A DNA stretch of 64,000 nt. Source: Candidatus Gastranaerophilales bacterium HUM_1 (lineage in GTDB: Bacteria > Cyanobacteriota > Vampirovibrionia > Gastranaerophilales > Gastranaerophilaceae). The position numbers were made by a program, and so were the translations under genes. The notes beneath the pieces were generated by a model. The model was not told the origin of the DNA. It searched no databases and saw only the letters and a list, made by a program, of their open reading frames with translations. Within the stretch, counting starts at the first letter, position 1, and each line of letters starts with the position of its first letter. The stretch covers positions 496,001 through 560,000 of the forward strand of contig DAAY01000003.1 in the NCBI GenBank assembly GCA_002103105.1, given 5' to 3'. Shown here piece after piece: positions 27,086 through 34,675 of this stretch.

Positions 27086-27571
27086 GTGACATTAGAAGAA
27101 GAATTGGGTAAATATTTAATTGAAAATAATTTAACGATTGCAACAGCGGAATCTTGCACGGGAGGATTGTTAAGCTCTCGGTTAACAGATGTTTCTGGAA
27201 GTTCAGAATATGTAAAATTGAATTTTGTAACTTATGCGAATGAAGCTAAGCATAAAATCCTTGGAGTTAGTTGGGATATTTTGAATAATTATGGTGCTGT
27301 GAGTGAAGAATGTGCTGAGGCAATGGCAAACGGGCTGTACGAAGTTACAAAATGTGATGTTGCATTATGTACAACAGGAATAGCTGGTCCAACAGGAGGA
27401 ACGAAAGAAAAGCCTGTGGGATTGGTTTATATTTCTGCTCGATATAAAGGTATTGTGACAATTAAAGAAATTAAATTATCTCCAGAGATTCCTCGAATAG
27501 AGATGAAAAAACGATTTGCGGATGAAGCATTGAAACTTGCCCTTTCAATTTTAACTTCAGATAGAATTTAA
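27086..27571 (+). CDS. pncC: CinA C-terminal domain protein (nicotinamide-nucleotide amidase type)
   Basis: 161 residues covering only the CinA C-terminal amidase domain. TAESCTGGLLSSRLTDVSGSS carries the nucleophilic Ser region, FVTYANEAK follows, and TTGIAGPTGGTKEKPVG is the conserved loop. The family hydrolyses NMN to nicotinate mononucleotide and ammonia, salvaging pyridine nucleotide. A GTG start at 27086 follows a strong AGGAGG. It is in one operon with radA, a pairing also consistent with the common cinA/recA neighbourhood. The N-terminal CinA domain is absent, as in PncC proteins. Confidence 0.9.
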   Translation: MTLEEELGKYLIENNLTIATAESCTGGLLSSRLTDVSGSSEYVKLNFVTYANEAKHKILGVSWDILNNYGAVSEECAEAMANGLYEVTKCDVALCTTGIAGPTGGTKEKPVGLVYISARYKGIVTIKEIKLSPEIPRIEMKKRFADEALKLALSILTSDRI

Positions 27572-27584
27572 CAAATCTTTTTTA

Positions 27585-27800
27585 CTATAATTTTAACAGG
27601 GTGTTCAAATCTACATTAAGTGCCTTTGCAATGGATATAACTGTGCAGAATTTTGGATTCCCAACCCCTCGCTCTATCATATTGATTGTATCTAGCGAAA
27701 CATCTGCCATTTCTGCAAGTTTGAGTTGGGAAATATTTAGTCTTGCTCTTTCTATTCTCATGTTTTTTGCAAGTTCTTTAAAATAATTGGTCATATCCAT
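27585..27800 (-). CDS. XRE-family helix-turn-helix regulator
   Basis: 71 residues, a single Cro/C1-type domain (RARLNISQLKLAEMADVSLDTINMIERG...ALNVDLNTLL). It is divergent from a prepilin gene, and a 24-base perfect palindrome lies between them at 27852-27875, overlapping the likely prepilin -10 box. It is therefore the probable repressor of that gene. The same arrangement, with a different XRE protein, is found at 41855-43035. There is no clear ribosome site before ATG 27800; ATG 27794 is two codons later. Confidence 0.85.
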   Translation of the reverse strand: MDMTNYFKELAKNMRIERARLNISQLKLAEMADVSLDTINMIERGVGNPKFCTVISIAKALNVDLNTLLKL

Positions 27801-27851
27801 AGATACATTCTAGTATATTGCTTTTTGTTATTATATATATTATATTAGGTA

Positions 27852-27875
27852 TTATACTGAATATATTCAGTATAA
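27852..27875. promoter_or_regulatory. 24-base palindrome between XRE and prepilin genes
   Basis: The 24 bases are perfectly self-complementary (half-site TTATACTGAATA). The palindrome overlaps AGGTATTAT, a -10-like element for the prepilin gene, and lies 24 bases before its start codon. It is the likely binding site of the divergent XRE protein. Confidence 0.75.
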
Positions 27876-27898
27876 CGCCTAACCCAAAAGGAGAATTT

Positions 27899-28537
27899 AT
27901 GTATAAAAAAAGTGCATTTACATTGGCAGAAGTGTTGATAACATTAGGAATTATTGGTGTTGTTGCAGCAATGACAATCCCAACATTACTTGCCAAGTAT
28001 CAAGAAAAGCAAACGGTGACAAAATTAAAACAAACTTACTCGATTTTGTCACAAGCAATTCGTAGTGTTCAAGAGGATGTTGGAACTCCTGATGATTGGG
28101 AATTATCAGGAAGGAATTATAGCACGGATGATTCTGTTTTGATTGCTCAAAATCTTTTACCTGCTCTAAAAGTTGTTCAAGACTGTGGAACTACTGGAAC
28201 TTCTTGTACTTATACAAAATCATATAAGTATCTGAATGGTGGAGGTGCAGGTAGTTATGGAGGAGGGAATCTCTATAGAGTTGTATTGATGAATGGATCT
28301 TCTTTGAGTTTTGGGCAATGGACTGATAATGAAAGAATTGATTTTTATGTTGATATAAATGGAGTAAAGCCTCCAAATACAATTGGTCGTGATTTATTTT
28401 GCATTTCGTGGTTTAGAGATAAAGGCTTATATCCTTTAGGTGCTCCAGTAACGGGTTATACTTGCAATAAAAATAGTAGTGGTTGGGGTTGCACATATCA
28501 TGTTTTGCACTACGAAAATATGAGTTATTTGAAGTAG
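27899..28537 (+). CDS. Type IV prepilin-like protein
   Basis: 212 residues from ATG 27899, which has AAAGGAG six bases upstream; the frame is open further upstream but without a ribosome site. The N-terminus MYKKSAFTLAEVLITLGIIG is a class III/type IV prepilin leader followed by the hydrophobic helix. The residue before the cleavage site is Ala instead of the usual Gly. The C-terminal domain has cysteines (CGTTGTSC, CNKNSSGWGC), probably forming disulphides outside the cell. It may be a minor pilin or pseudopilin of a type II secretion or pilus machine encoded elsewhere. A strong terminator follows at once. Confidence 0.88.
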   Translation: MYKKSAFTLAEVLITLGIIGVVAAMTIPTLLAKYQEKQTVTKLKQTYSILSQAIRSVQEDVGTPDDWELSGRNYSTDDSVLIAQNLLPALKVVQDCGTTGTSCTYTKSYKYLNGGGAGSYGGGNLYRVVLMNGSSLSFGQWTDNERIDFYVDINGVKPPNTIGRDLFCISWFRDKGLYPLGAPVTGYTCNKNSSGWGCTYHVLHYENMSYLK

Positions 28538-28586
28538 ATTCAACAACCCACCGTCACATTATATCTAAGGCGGTGGGTTGTTGAAT
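28538..28586. terminator. Bidirectional terminator between prepilin and minE
   Basis: A perfect 16-base stem, ATTCAACAACCCACCG (28538-28553) with CGGTGGGTTGTTGAAT (28571-28586), has a 17-base loop and AT-rich flanks on both sides. It serves the converging prepilin and min operons. Confidence 0.88.
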
Positions 28587-28604
28587 AATATTTTAAAATC
28601 AAAA

Positions 28605-29126
28605 CTATTCTTGATTTTGTTCTTGTTCTTCGTTGTTAATTTCTTCTGATTTTTCTTCTGAAATTTCTACTTCGTCAGAATTTTCTTGATTATCTTCGGA
28701 ATCATTTTCTTCATCTTCAGAAGAAGTTTCTTCTTCTTTTTCTTCCTCAGAATCGTCATCTTCTTCTGATTCTAAATCTTCATCAGATTCTTCTGCTTCA
28801 TCTTCAGCTTTAAGAGCTTCTTCAATTTCTTTTTCATCTTTTGCTCTAATAACTGGAATTGAAAGCATCAATGCCATCTGATCACCTTCTTGGTCGAAGT
28901 TCAATTCAAGAGCATCTTTATCCATTTCAACATATTTTGAAAGAAGTTCAACAAGCTCTCTTCTCATACGCTGTAACAATTCTGGCGTAAGATTTGTTCT
29001 ATCTTGCATAAGAACAACACGTAATCTGTTACAAGCAACATCTTTTGCATTTTCTTCTTCTTTTTCAGTTTGTTTGAATAGACTCAAAACTTTGTTGCAA
29101 ATTTCTTTTAATAAATTTTCACTCAT
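28605..29126 (-). CDS. minE: Cell division topological specificity factor MinE with acidic tail
   Basis: Residues 1 to about 98 are MinE: a membrane-targeting N-terminal helix, the anti-MinCD segment (DVACNRLRVVLMQDRTNLTP) and the dimer domain (LSKYVEMDKDALELNF). MinE drives MinD off the membrane and so makes the pole-to-pole oscillation. Normal MinE has about 90 residues. Here about 75-79 more follow, 44 of them Asp or Glu, probably disordered. It is the last gene of minC-minD-minE, and minD ends two bases before its start region. The tail is the unusual part. Confidence 0.92.
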   Translation of the reverse strand: MSENLLKEICNKVLSLFKQTEKEEENAKDVACNRLRVVLMQDRTNLTPELLQRMRRELVELLSKYVEMDKDALELNFDQEGDQMALMLSIPVIRAKDEKEIEEALKAEDEAEESDEDLESEEDDDSEEEKEEETSSEDEENDSEDNQENSDEVEISEEKSEEINNEEQEQNQE

Positions 29127-29127
29127 C

Positions 29128-29943
29128 TTACTTCTCCTTACCTACAAGGTGAGAGAAGAATTTCTTAACCTTGGTCATAAAACTTGTTTCTTCTTCAAGA
29201 TTAAGGAATGGAACTTCTTCGCCCATTATTCTATGTGCAACATTTCTGTAAGCTCTACCTGCTAGTGAATTTTCATCATTAACAATAGGTTCGCCTTTAT
29301 TTGTAGAGGTAATAATTCCTGTATCTTCTGGAATAATACCAATCAAATCAGCAGAAAGAATTTCTGCAACATCTTCAACACTCATCATATCATTTGATTT
29401 GATAAGATTTGGTCTAACTCTATTGATAAGCAATTTATAAGATTCAATTTCTTCTCTAGCTTCCAACAAACCAATAATTCTATCCGCATCACGAACAGCA
29501 GACATTTCTGGAGTTGTAACAACAATTGCTTCAGACGCACCAGCAACAGCATTTTGAAAACCTTGTTCAATACCAGCTGGGCAATCCACTAAGATGAAAT
29601 CATAATCTTTTTGTAATTGTTCGCAAATTTCTTTCAATTGTTCTTCTGAAACTGCAGTCTTGTCACGAGTTTGAGCCGCTGCTAATAAACATAGATTAGG
29701 ATTTTTCTTATCCTTAACCAATGCTTGTTTCAATTTACAACGTTTTTCAACAACATCAACAATTGTATAAACGATTCTGTTCTCCAAACCAAGTAACAAG
29801 TCTAAATTTCTAAGACCTAAGTCAGTATCAATCATCACGACTTTGTTACCAGCTTTTGCAAGAGCAGTTCCGATATTAGCGTTAGTAGTTGTTTTACCCA
29901 CACCGCCTTTTCCGGATGTAATTACTATTACTCTACCAGTCAT
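29128..29943 (-). CDS. minD: Septum site-determining ATPase MinD
   Basis: 271 residues. The deviant Walker A is GKGGVGKT (11-18), DTDLGLRNLD follows, and VDCPAGIEQG is the Walker B/switch II region. The C-terminal amphipathic helix (MTKVKKFFSHLVGK) binds the membrane. MinD recruits MinC to the membrane, and MinE releases it, so that FtsZ rings form only at mid-cell. It lies between minC and minE, ten bases after minC. Confidence 0.97.
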   Translation of the reverse strand: MTGRVIVITSGKGGVGKTTTNANIGTALAKAGNKVVMIDTDLGLRNLDLLLGLENRIVYTIVDVVEKRCKLKQALVKDKKNPNLCLLAAAQTRDKTAVSEEQLKEICEQLQKDYDFILVDCPAGIEQGFQNAVAGASEAIVVTTPEMSAVRDADRIIGLLEAREEIESYKLLINRVRPNLIKSNDMMSVEDVAEILSADLIGIIPEDTGIITSTNKGEPIVNDENSLAGRAYRNVAHRIMGEEVPFLNLEEETSFMTKVKKFFSHLVGKEK

Positions 29944-29953
29944 TTATATCTCC

Positions 29954-30874
29954 TTAATTTTCTTCATGTATTTTTCTTATAACAATACTGCCATTATATG
30001 TGAACGCTTCTTCTGGAATGTATTCGCAAGATTTTTGAATATATGGCAAATTGATTGTATCAGGTCTTCTTGCAAAAACTTCACCAATTCTAATTTGAAC
30101 AGGGTTAAGTTTTAAAGCTCTGATTTTTGCGTAATTATTACCATCTGAACCGGCATGAGCAATTCCGCCTAAAATACCCCAAACAGTAATATCACCTTTA
30201 GCAATAATTTCAGATCCAGGATTTACATCTCCAATAATAACAATATTACCATCAGATGATATACTTTGACCTGAACGAATTGTTTTTCTCAAATAAAGAG
30301 TTGGAAGAGCTTCCGGAGCATTTTTCAACGCTGTAATTTCTTCATCTGACTCTTCTTTAACTTCTTGAGCTTCAACTTTTTCAGCGATTACTTCATCGTG
30401 ACGAACAATTGGTGAAATTTCATCATCTTCTGATTTTCCTTCAACAGTGGATTCTCTTTCTTCTGCTGAAGTTTCATTTTCATAAGCTTTTTCTTCTTTT
30501 GGTTCTGAATCCTCTCCAAAAATATTATCCAAAGCATTTGAAACTTCTGGAGTTGGTTCTTTTGATTCAAAAACTGGAGCTTCGATTTCATTTGTAAATT
30601 CTGATATTTTAATACCCAATGCAGTTGCAGATTCTAGCGTTACAGTTGAACTTGTACTAATAAATGCAAGCTGTGATTCCATCAACTCTACAAGGGCTTT
30701 AACACTTGTTAATTCAGCTTCTGAAAGATTAACTGAACCCAATTTCAAACAAATATGTTTTCCTTTTGATTCTGGCATATCTAAAACTCGTGAAAGTTCA
30801 TAAATAATTTCAGAAGTCTTTTTTGCAGCGGTTAAATCAACGATAAAACCGTTTTCGATATATCCCTTATCCAT
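29954..30874 (-). CDS. minC: Septum site-determining protein MinC
   Basis: 306 residues from ATG 30874, which has AAAGGG just upstream; an in-frame ATG at 30925 lacks a ribosome site. The N-terminal domain (about 1-105) would contact FtsZ. A long acidic linker (about 110-200) is rich in Glu. The C-terminal beta-helix (GQSISSDGNIVIIGDVNPGSEI, then GILGGIAHAGSDG) binds MinD. MinC blocks FtsZ polymerisation away from mid-cell. It is the first gene of the operon. The acidic linker parallels the acidic tail of MinE. Confidence 0.93.
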   Translation of the reverse strand: MDKGYIENGFIVDLTAAKKTSEIIYELSRVLDMPESKGKHICLKLGSVNLSEAELTSVKALVELMESQLAFISTSSTVTLESATALGIKISEFTNEIEAPVFESKEPTPEVSNALDNIFGEDSEPKEEKAYENETSAEERESTVEGKSEDDEISPIVRHDEVIAEKVEAQEVKEESDEEITALKNAPEALPTLYLRKTIRSGQSISSDGNIVIIGDVNPGSEIIAKGDITVWGILGGIAHAGSDGNNYAKIRALKLNPVQIRIGEVFARRPDTINLPYIQKSCEYIPEEAFTYNGSIVIRKIHEEN

Positions 30875-30973
30875 TTTTCCCTTTCTTATAAAAATTTGGT
30901 TACATGGATAAAGTACACGAAACAATTCCAGACTTCAAGAATATATGTACTTTTTGTAATTAAATATTAACCC

Positions 30974-31864
30974 TTAAGCCAAATAACTTTTTACTGTTTT
31001 ATCATAAATATTTTTAATTTCTGAAGAATAAGAAGAACCTTCGCAATAGATTTTAGCAATTGCATCGATGTTATTCATATCAGCTTTTTTAACACCTTTG
31101 TCCGCATGTTTTTTAGGGTATTTTGAAAGATTTCTAATGCCTGCTTCTAATCCTTTTTCTGGGGTTGAAAAATAGCCATAACCTTTTGAGCTTTTACCAG
31201 CATCTCCAGCAGCTCTATAACCCATGAAGTTGTTATGTTGAGCTAAATTGCTTGTACCAAAACCTGATTCTTGTCCAATGATTGATAGAGCTAATGCAAC
31301 ATCTACATTATATTTTTCACATAATTGAGTAATTAAAGCTTCTTTACCTTTCAAGTTTCCTTTCAACAATCCAGTTTTAATTTTTGAAGAAGAACTTGTA
31401 TTATAATTTGATTCTTCAGTTGTTTTGAATGGATTTGTTGATGTATAACCAGAGAAATTGAACTTATATTCTGATGGTAAAGAATAATTAAATGAAGGGA
31501 AAGAGTATGTTGGCATTGTATAATTTATAGGTTGGAATTGGAATGTTGGAGTAGCAAATTGAGGCATTGTCAAAGAACCAAATGTTCCAACATTAGATTT
31601 TGAAGCAAGAGCAACTGAATTCATTGCAGTTGCAGTAGCAATAGCAAAAAGTGATGGCATTGAGGAAGAATACCCAAAACCACCAAAGCCCATCATTGGT
31701 GCATTATAAAATGAACCAGCTAAAGCCATACCAATCCTAGGAGTAGAGATTCCACAAAATGAAGGACAGCAAGGACCACCGAATGGATTTCCACCCATTG
31801 TTGATGGTGGAGGACCCATATGGTCAATTCGACTATGTAATGCTGCCATGTAAACGTTTGTCAT
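30974..31864 (-). CDS. Glucosaminidase-domain (peptidoglycan hydrolase-like) protein with low-complexity N-terminus
   Basis: Residues about 165-296 resemble the mannosyl-glycoprotein endo-beta-N-acetylglucosaminidase/FlgJ family. ALALSIIGQESGFGTSNLAQ holds the catalytic Glu, followed by NFMGYRAAG and GYGYFSTPEKGLEAGIRNL. The first 165 residues have no signal peptide. They are rich in Gly, Pro, Met, Phe, Tyr and Ser, with Cys at PCCPSFC. I choose ATG 31864; an upstream in-frame ATG at 31921 lies beyond the promoter-like box at 31888-31903. How it reaches the cell wall is unclear. Confidence 0.75.
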   Translation of the reverse strand: MTNVYMAALHSRIDHMGPPPSTMGGNPFGGPCCPSFCGISTPRIGMALAGSFYNAPMMGFGGFGYSSSMPSLFAIATATAMNSVALASKSNVGTFGSLTMPQFATPTFQFQPINYTMPTYSFPSFNYSLPSEYKFNFSGYTSTNPFKTTEESNYNTSSSSKIKTGLLKGNLKGKEALITQLCEKYNVDVALALSIIGQESGFGTSNLAQHNNFMGYRAAGDAGKSSKGYGYFSTPEKGLEAGIRNLSKYPKKHADKGVKKADMNNIDAIAKIYCEGSSYSSEIKNIYDKTVKSYLA

Positions 31865-31887
31865 AATATCTCTTATATCCCCTGTAC

Positions 31888-31903
31888 ATATATAAAGTAT
31901 TTT
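31888..31903 (-). promoter_or_regulatory. Shared upstream box AAAATACTTTATATAT (copy 1)
   Basis: The same 16 bases occur 23 bases before this start and 34 bases before the start of the gene at 37246 (copy at 37281-37296). The TATATAT part is a plausible -10 region. Shared regulation is inferred. Confidence 0.45.
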
Positions 31904-32026
31904 TGTATATACAAATTGCATATATTACCTTGAATTGTTAACAAATATTAAATATTTTTACAAATTGATTAATTGTATCAGACATGTTTATTATATATTT
32001 ATATAAGGCGAAGGGTTATTATAAGA

Positions 32027-32707
32027 ATGTTTAACGAAACTAAAACACACGAAATCACAGTTGACGTAGTTATTTTGACAATTAAAAACAACGCAATTCA
32101 CGTATTGCTAGTAAAAAGAACTACTGAACCATTTAAAGGGAGATGGGCTATCCCAGGGGGCTATGTAAGATTATCAGAAAATCTTGACGAAGCAGCACTC
32201 AGAGTATTGAAGGAAAAAACTGATGTAGATAACATCTATCTTGAACAACTATATACATTCGGAGACCCTCTTAGACACCCTAACGCTCGTGTAATTACTT
32301 GTGCATATTTTGCATTGGTAAGATCTGAAGACATCAAAATTGTATCAACTCCAGAACTTGGTTGGCACAAAGTTAGTGATCTTCCACCACTTGCTTATGA
32401 CCACAAAGAAATTATCCAATATTCTCTAAAAAGAACAAGAGAAAGACTTGAATTATGCCCTGTTGCGTATCAGTTGTTACCAGAAAAATTTACGCTTACT
32501 GAAATGCAAAAAGCTTACGAACTTATTATGGAAAAGAAATTGGATAAACGTAATTTTAGGAAAAAAGCTCTTGCAACAAATGGATTGATTGAATTAGAAG
32601 AATATACAAAATCCTCTTCAAAACGACCAGCAAGACTATACACTTTTGAAAATATTGAATTAAACTCAAAAAGAGCACATTTTATCAAAAAGGAGAAAAC
32701 TAAATAA
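32027..32707 (+). CDS. Nudix-type regulator with C-terminal winged helix (NrtR-like)
   Basis: About 226 residues from ATG 32027. The N-terminal Nudix domain keeps GGYVRLSE, but the box continues RVLKEKTDV where active enzymes have REUxEExGU, so two of the metal-binding glutamates are missing. The C-terminal part (LPEKFTLTEMQKAYELI...KKALATNGLIEL) fits the winged-helix domain of NrtR-like proteins, which use the Nudix fold to sense ADP-ribose-type ligands and regulate NAD genes. No NAD gene is adjacent. It touches secG downstream. Confidence 0.8.
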   Translation: MFNETKTHEITVDVVILTIKNNAIHVLLVKRTTEPFKGRWAIPGGYVRLSENLDEAALRVLKEKTDVDNIYLEQLYTFGDPLRHPNARVITCAYFALVRSEDIKIVSTPELGWHKVSDLPPLAYDHKEIIQYSLKRTRERLELCPVAYQLLPEKFTLTEMQKAYELIMEKKLDKRNFRKKALATNGLIELEEYTKSSSKRPARLYTFENIELNSKRAHFIKKEKTK

Positions 32708-32931
32708 TGGCAAATATATTATGGACAATAGAAACTATTGCGGCAGTACTTTTGACAATTCTAGTATTGCTTCACTCTCCAAAAGGTGACGGCATCGGAG
32801 GAATTGGCGGAGCATCACATGTTTTCGCATCTCAAAAAAGTGCTGAAAAAGGTTTGAATAAACTTACAGGAATTATTTGTGCAATATTTATTTTCTGCAC
32901 ATTCCTACTAGGTTTTGGAATTGTTAAATAG
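32707..32931 (+). CDS. secG: Protein-export membrane protein SecG
   Basis: 74 residues with two hydrophobic helices. Between them is the SecG signature VLLHSPKGDGIGGIGGASHVF, followed by EKGLNKLTGII. SecG assists SecYE in protein export. The ATG overlaps the stop of the Nudix regulator by one base, and a terminator follows. Confidence 0.92.
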   Translation: MANILWTIETIAAVLLTILVLLHSPKGDGIGGIGGASHVFASQKSAEKGLNKLTGIICAIFIFCTFLLGFGIVK

Positions 32932-32957
32932 CAAAACAATTTAAACAATAGAAATTT

Positions 32958-32983
32958 AATCCCCGACAATTCGGGGATTTTTT
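32958..32983 (+). terminator. Rho-independent terminator after secG
   Basis: AATCCCCGA (32958-32966) pairs with TCGGGGATT (32971-32979) across a CAAT loop, followed by TTTT. Confidence 0.88.
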
Positions 32984-33014
32984 AACGCCATATTTTTATA
33001 AAGGAGCAAACAAA

Positions 33015-33722
33015 ATGAATATTTTAGTAACAGGGGCATCACGAGGAATAGGAAAAACGATTGCAAAATCGCTTCAAAGCTATGGAAATGTTTATGTTAC
33101 AGCACGAAACGAGGAAAAACTTAAAGAATTTGGAAATGAAATGTATTTTGTTTGTGACCTATCCAAAGAAGAAGATTTACTTAAACTTGGTGATTTTATC
33201 CAAGAAAAAAAATTTGACATCTTAGTTAATAACGCAGGGGAATACACATATTGTGGCATTGAAGATACAGAGATATCAAAATTAAACGAAATGCTCGCAA
33301 TAAATCTTAAAGCCCCAATATATTTAATGCACAGTGCCATTCCACATATGAAAAAAAATAAATTTGGACGAGTAATAAATATTGGATCAATATCTGGAGT
33401 AATGGGAGAAGCTTACGCAAGTATGTATTCTGCAACTAAAGCGGGACTTATTGGATTATCAAAAGCAACAGGCTTAGAACTAGCAGAATTCGGAATTACA
33501 GTAAACACAATTAACCCAGGGTGGGTCGATACAGAATTAGGCAAATCTTCAATAGAAGATAGCGAATTTTCAGAAGAAGAAATCCTTGAAAGTATTCCAC
33601 AACGCAGATTTGTTAAGCCAGAAGAAATTGCAGGACTTGTAAAATATCTAATCTCTGAAGAGGCAAAAGGAATTACAGGTCAATCCATAAATATTTGTGC
33701 GGGCTTATCAGTAGGCATTTAA
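33015..33722 (+). CDS. SDR family oxidoreductase (FabG-like)
   Basis: 235 residues, a classical short-chain dehydrogenase: TGASRGIGKT cofactor loop, NNAGEY, catalytic S-x-x-Y-S-A-T-K (GSISGVMGE...YSATKAG) and NPGWVDTE. SD AAAGGAGC precedes the ATG. Many such proteins are 3-oxoacyl-ACP reductases, but substrate cannot be deduced and no fatty-acid gene is adjacent. It is transcribed after the secG terminator, so it probably has its own promoter. Confidence 0.88.
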   Translation: MNILVTGASRGIGKTIAKSLQSYGNVYVTARNEEKLKEFGNEMYFVCDLSKEEDLLKLGDFIQEKKFDILVNNAGEYTYCGIEDTEISKLNEMLAINLKAPIYLMHSAIPHMKKNKFGRVINIGSISGVMGEAYASMYSATKAGLIGLSKATGLELAEFGITVNTINPGWVDTELGKSSIEDSEFSEEEILESIPQRRFVKPEEIAGLVKYLISEEAKGITGQSINICAGLSVGI

Positions 33723-33809
33723 CAATTCTTCACATTTTAAAATAATAACGCAAAATTTTTATTTAGAAGCGTTATACACTTACAAGTAGATTTAAAAAGG
33801 ATTAAGTAA

Positions 33810-34265
33810 GTGCAAATTTCAAACAATTTAACCTCTCCACATTTTGGCTCTTTTAAGATTTCACCTAAAGCTCAGAAAAAACTTCATACATTAACACCAC
33901 AAGATTTGAGTCTCCTTCGCAAAGCAGAAGAAGAATTAGCAGGTATTACAACTAGAACACTGGAATTAACAGAAGATCTTGAACCAAGGATAACTGATAA
34001 CGGTCCAGACGTTTTTGTAAAACTTTTTCACCCAGTAAAGCCAAAAACCAACGAATTGAACATCACTACAATTTGGGATGGTTCTCCAATAGTTAATTTT
34101 AGAAGGAAAGGACAAAGATTCTGTTTAAGAGTTCCATTCGATTCAAATGAGGAGGCTCTTGAAGCATATAAAACAATGAAAGAAGCCAAGACCCCTCTAG
34201 GACAAGCTATTGAAACAGTTAAAATTCTTGATAGACAAATGGCTAAAATTATTCGCAAAGATTAA
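33810..34265 (+). CDS. Unknown protein with N-terminal SPHFGSF motif
   Basis: 151 residues from a GTG start (AAAAGGATTAAGTAA upstream). The N-terminus (NNLTSPHFGSFKIS) resembles that of the unrelated-looking protein at 37403 (NSTPSFSGNFIV): a short polar stretch with Pro, Phe and Gly. The rest is a mixed alpha/beta domain (NITTIWDGSPIVNFRRKGQRFCLRV) with no recognised fold or signal peptide. The short N-terminal motif could be a lineage-specific targeting tag, which is speculation. A terminator follows at 34324. Confidence 0.65.
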   Translation: MQISNNLTSPHFGSFKISPKAQKKLHTLTPQDLSLLRKAEEELAGITTRTLELTEDLEPRITDNGPDVFVKLFHPVKPKTNELNITTIWDGSPIVNFRRKGQRFCLRVPFDSNEEALEAYKTMKEAKTPLGQAIETVKILDRQMAKIIRKD

Positions 34266-34323
34266 ATTAAGCTAAAAACTGTTTAATAAATTTGGCGTTG
34301 ATGACGAAGAATAGTAAAGATAT

Positions 34324-34361
34324 AAAAAAGGGTGTCATTCTTATTTGAACCACCCTTTTTT
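34324..34361 (+). terminator. Rho-independent terminator
   Basis: AAAAAAGGGTG (34324-34334) pairs with CACCCTTTTTT (34351-34361) across a 16-base loop. It ends the transcript of the gene at 33810. Confidence 0.8.
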
Positions 34362-34401
34362 ACTTTGTTGCTTTTTATGATTATTTGTGACAATGCGAAG
34401 G

Positions 34402-34550
34402 AATGTAGGTCGGCTTTACAAGCCGACATTTAGAAAAATTAGCTGGCTTTGCTCAGAAAGACCTGTTAATTGCGTAACGAACTTATTTCCTTATTCCCCT
34501 ATTCCCCATTCCCTCGAAACCAACTTATCAATTTATCAACTTATTGACTT
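34402..34550 (+). repeat. Dispersed hairpin-plus-tail repeat, copy 1
   Basis: A hairpin GTCGGCTT-TAC-AAGCCGAC (34410-34428) preceded by TGTAG is followed by a pyrimidine-rich tail (ACGAACTTATTTCC...CCCCTATTCCCC...GAAACCAACTTATC, about 34477-34548). The same hairpin and tail occur in inverted orientation at 61196-61306. There is no coding sequence in the interval 34362-34589 besides this element. Confidence 0.7.
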
Positions 34551-34589
34551 TATGTAACCTTAAAAAAGTTAATAAAACTTCTATTTTAA

Positions 34590-34617
34590 TTGAAATCTGA
34601 TATTTTTATGGGATAAT
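34590..34617 (+). promoter_or_regulatory. Probable promoter of fusA
   Basis: TTGAAA (34590-34595) and GATAAT (34612-34617) are 16 bases apart. This leaves a leader of about 50 bases ending in AAGGGAAAAG before the fusA ATG. Confidence 0.5.
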
Positions 34618-34675
34618 CAGAGTGAGGCTAAATATAAAATAGCGATGTACATATAATAAAAAGGGAAAAGAAAAA

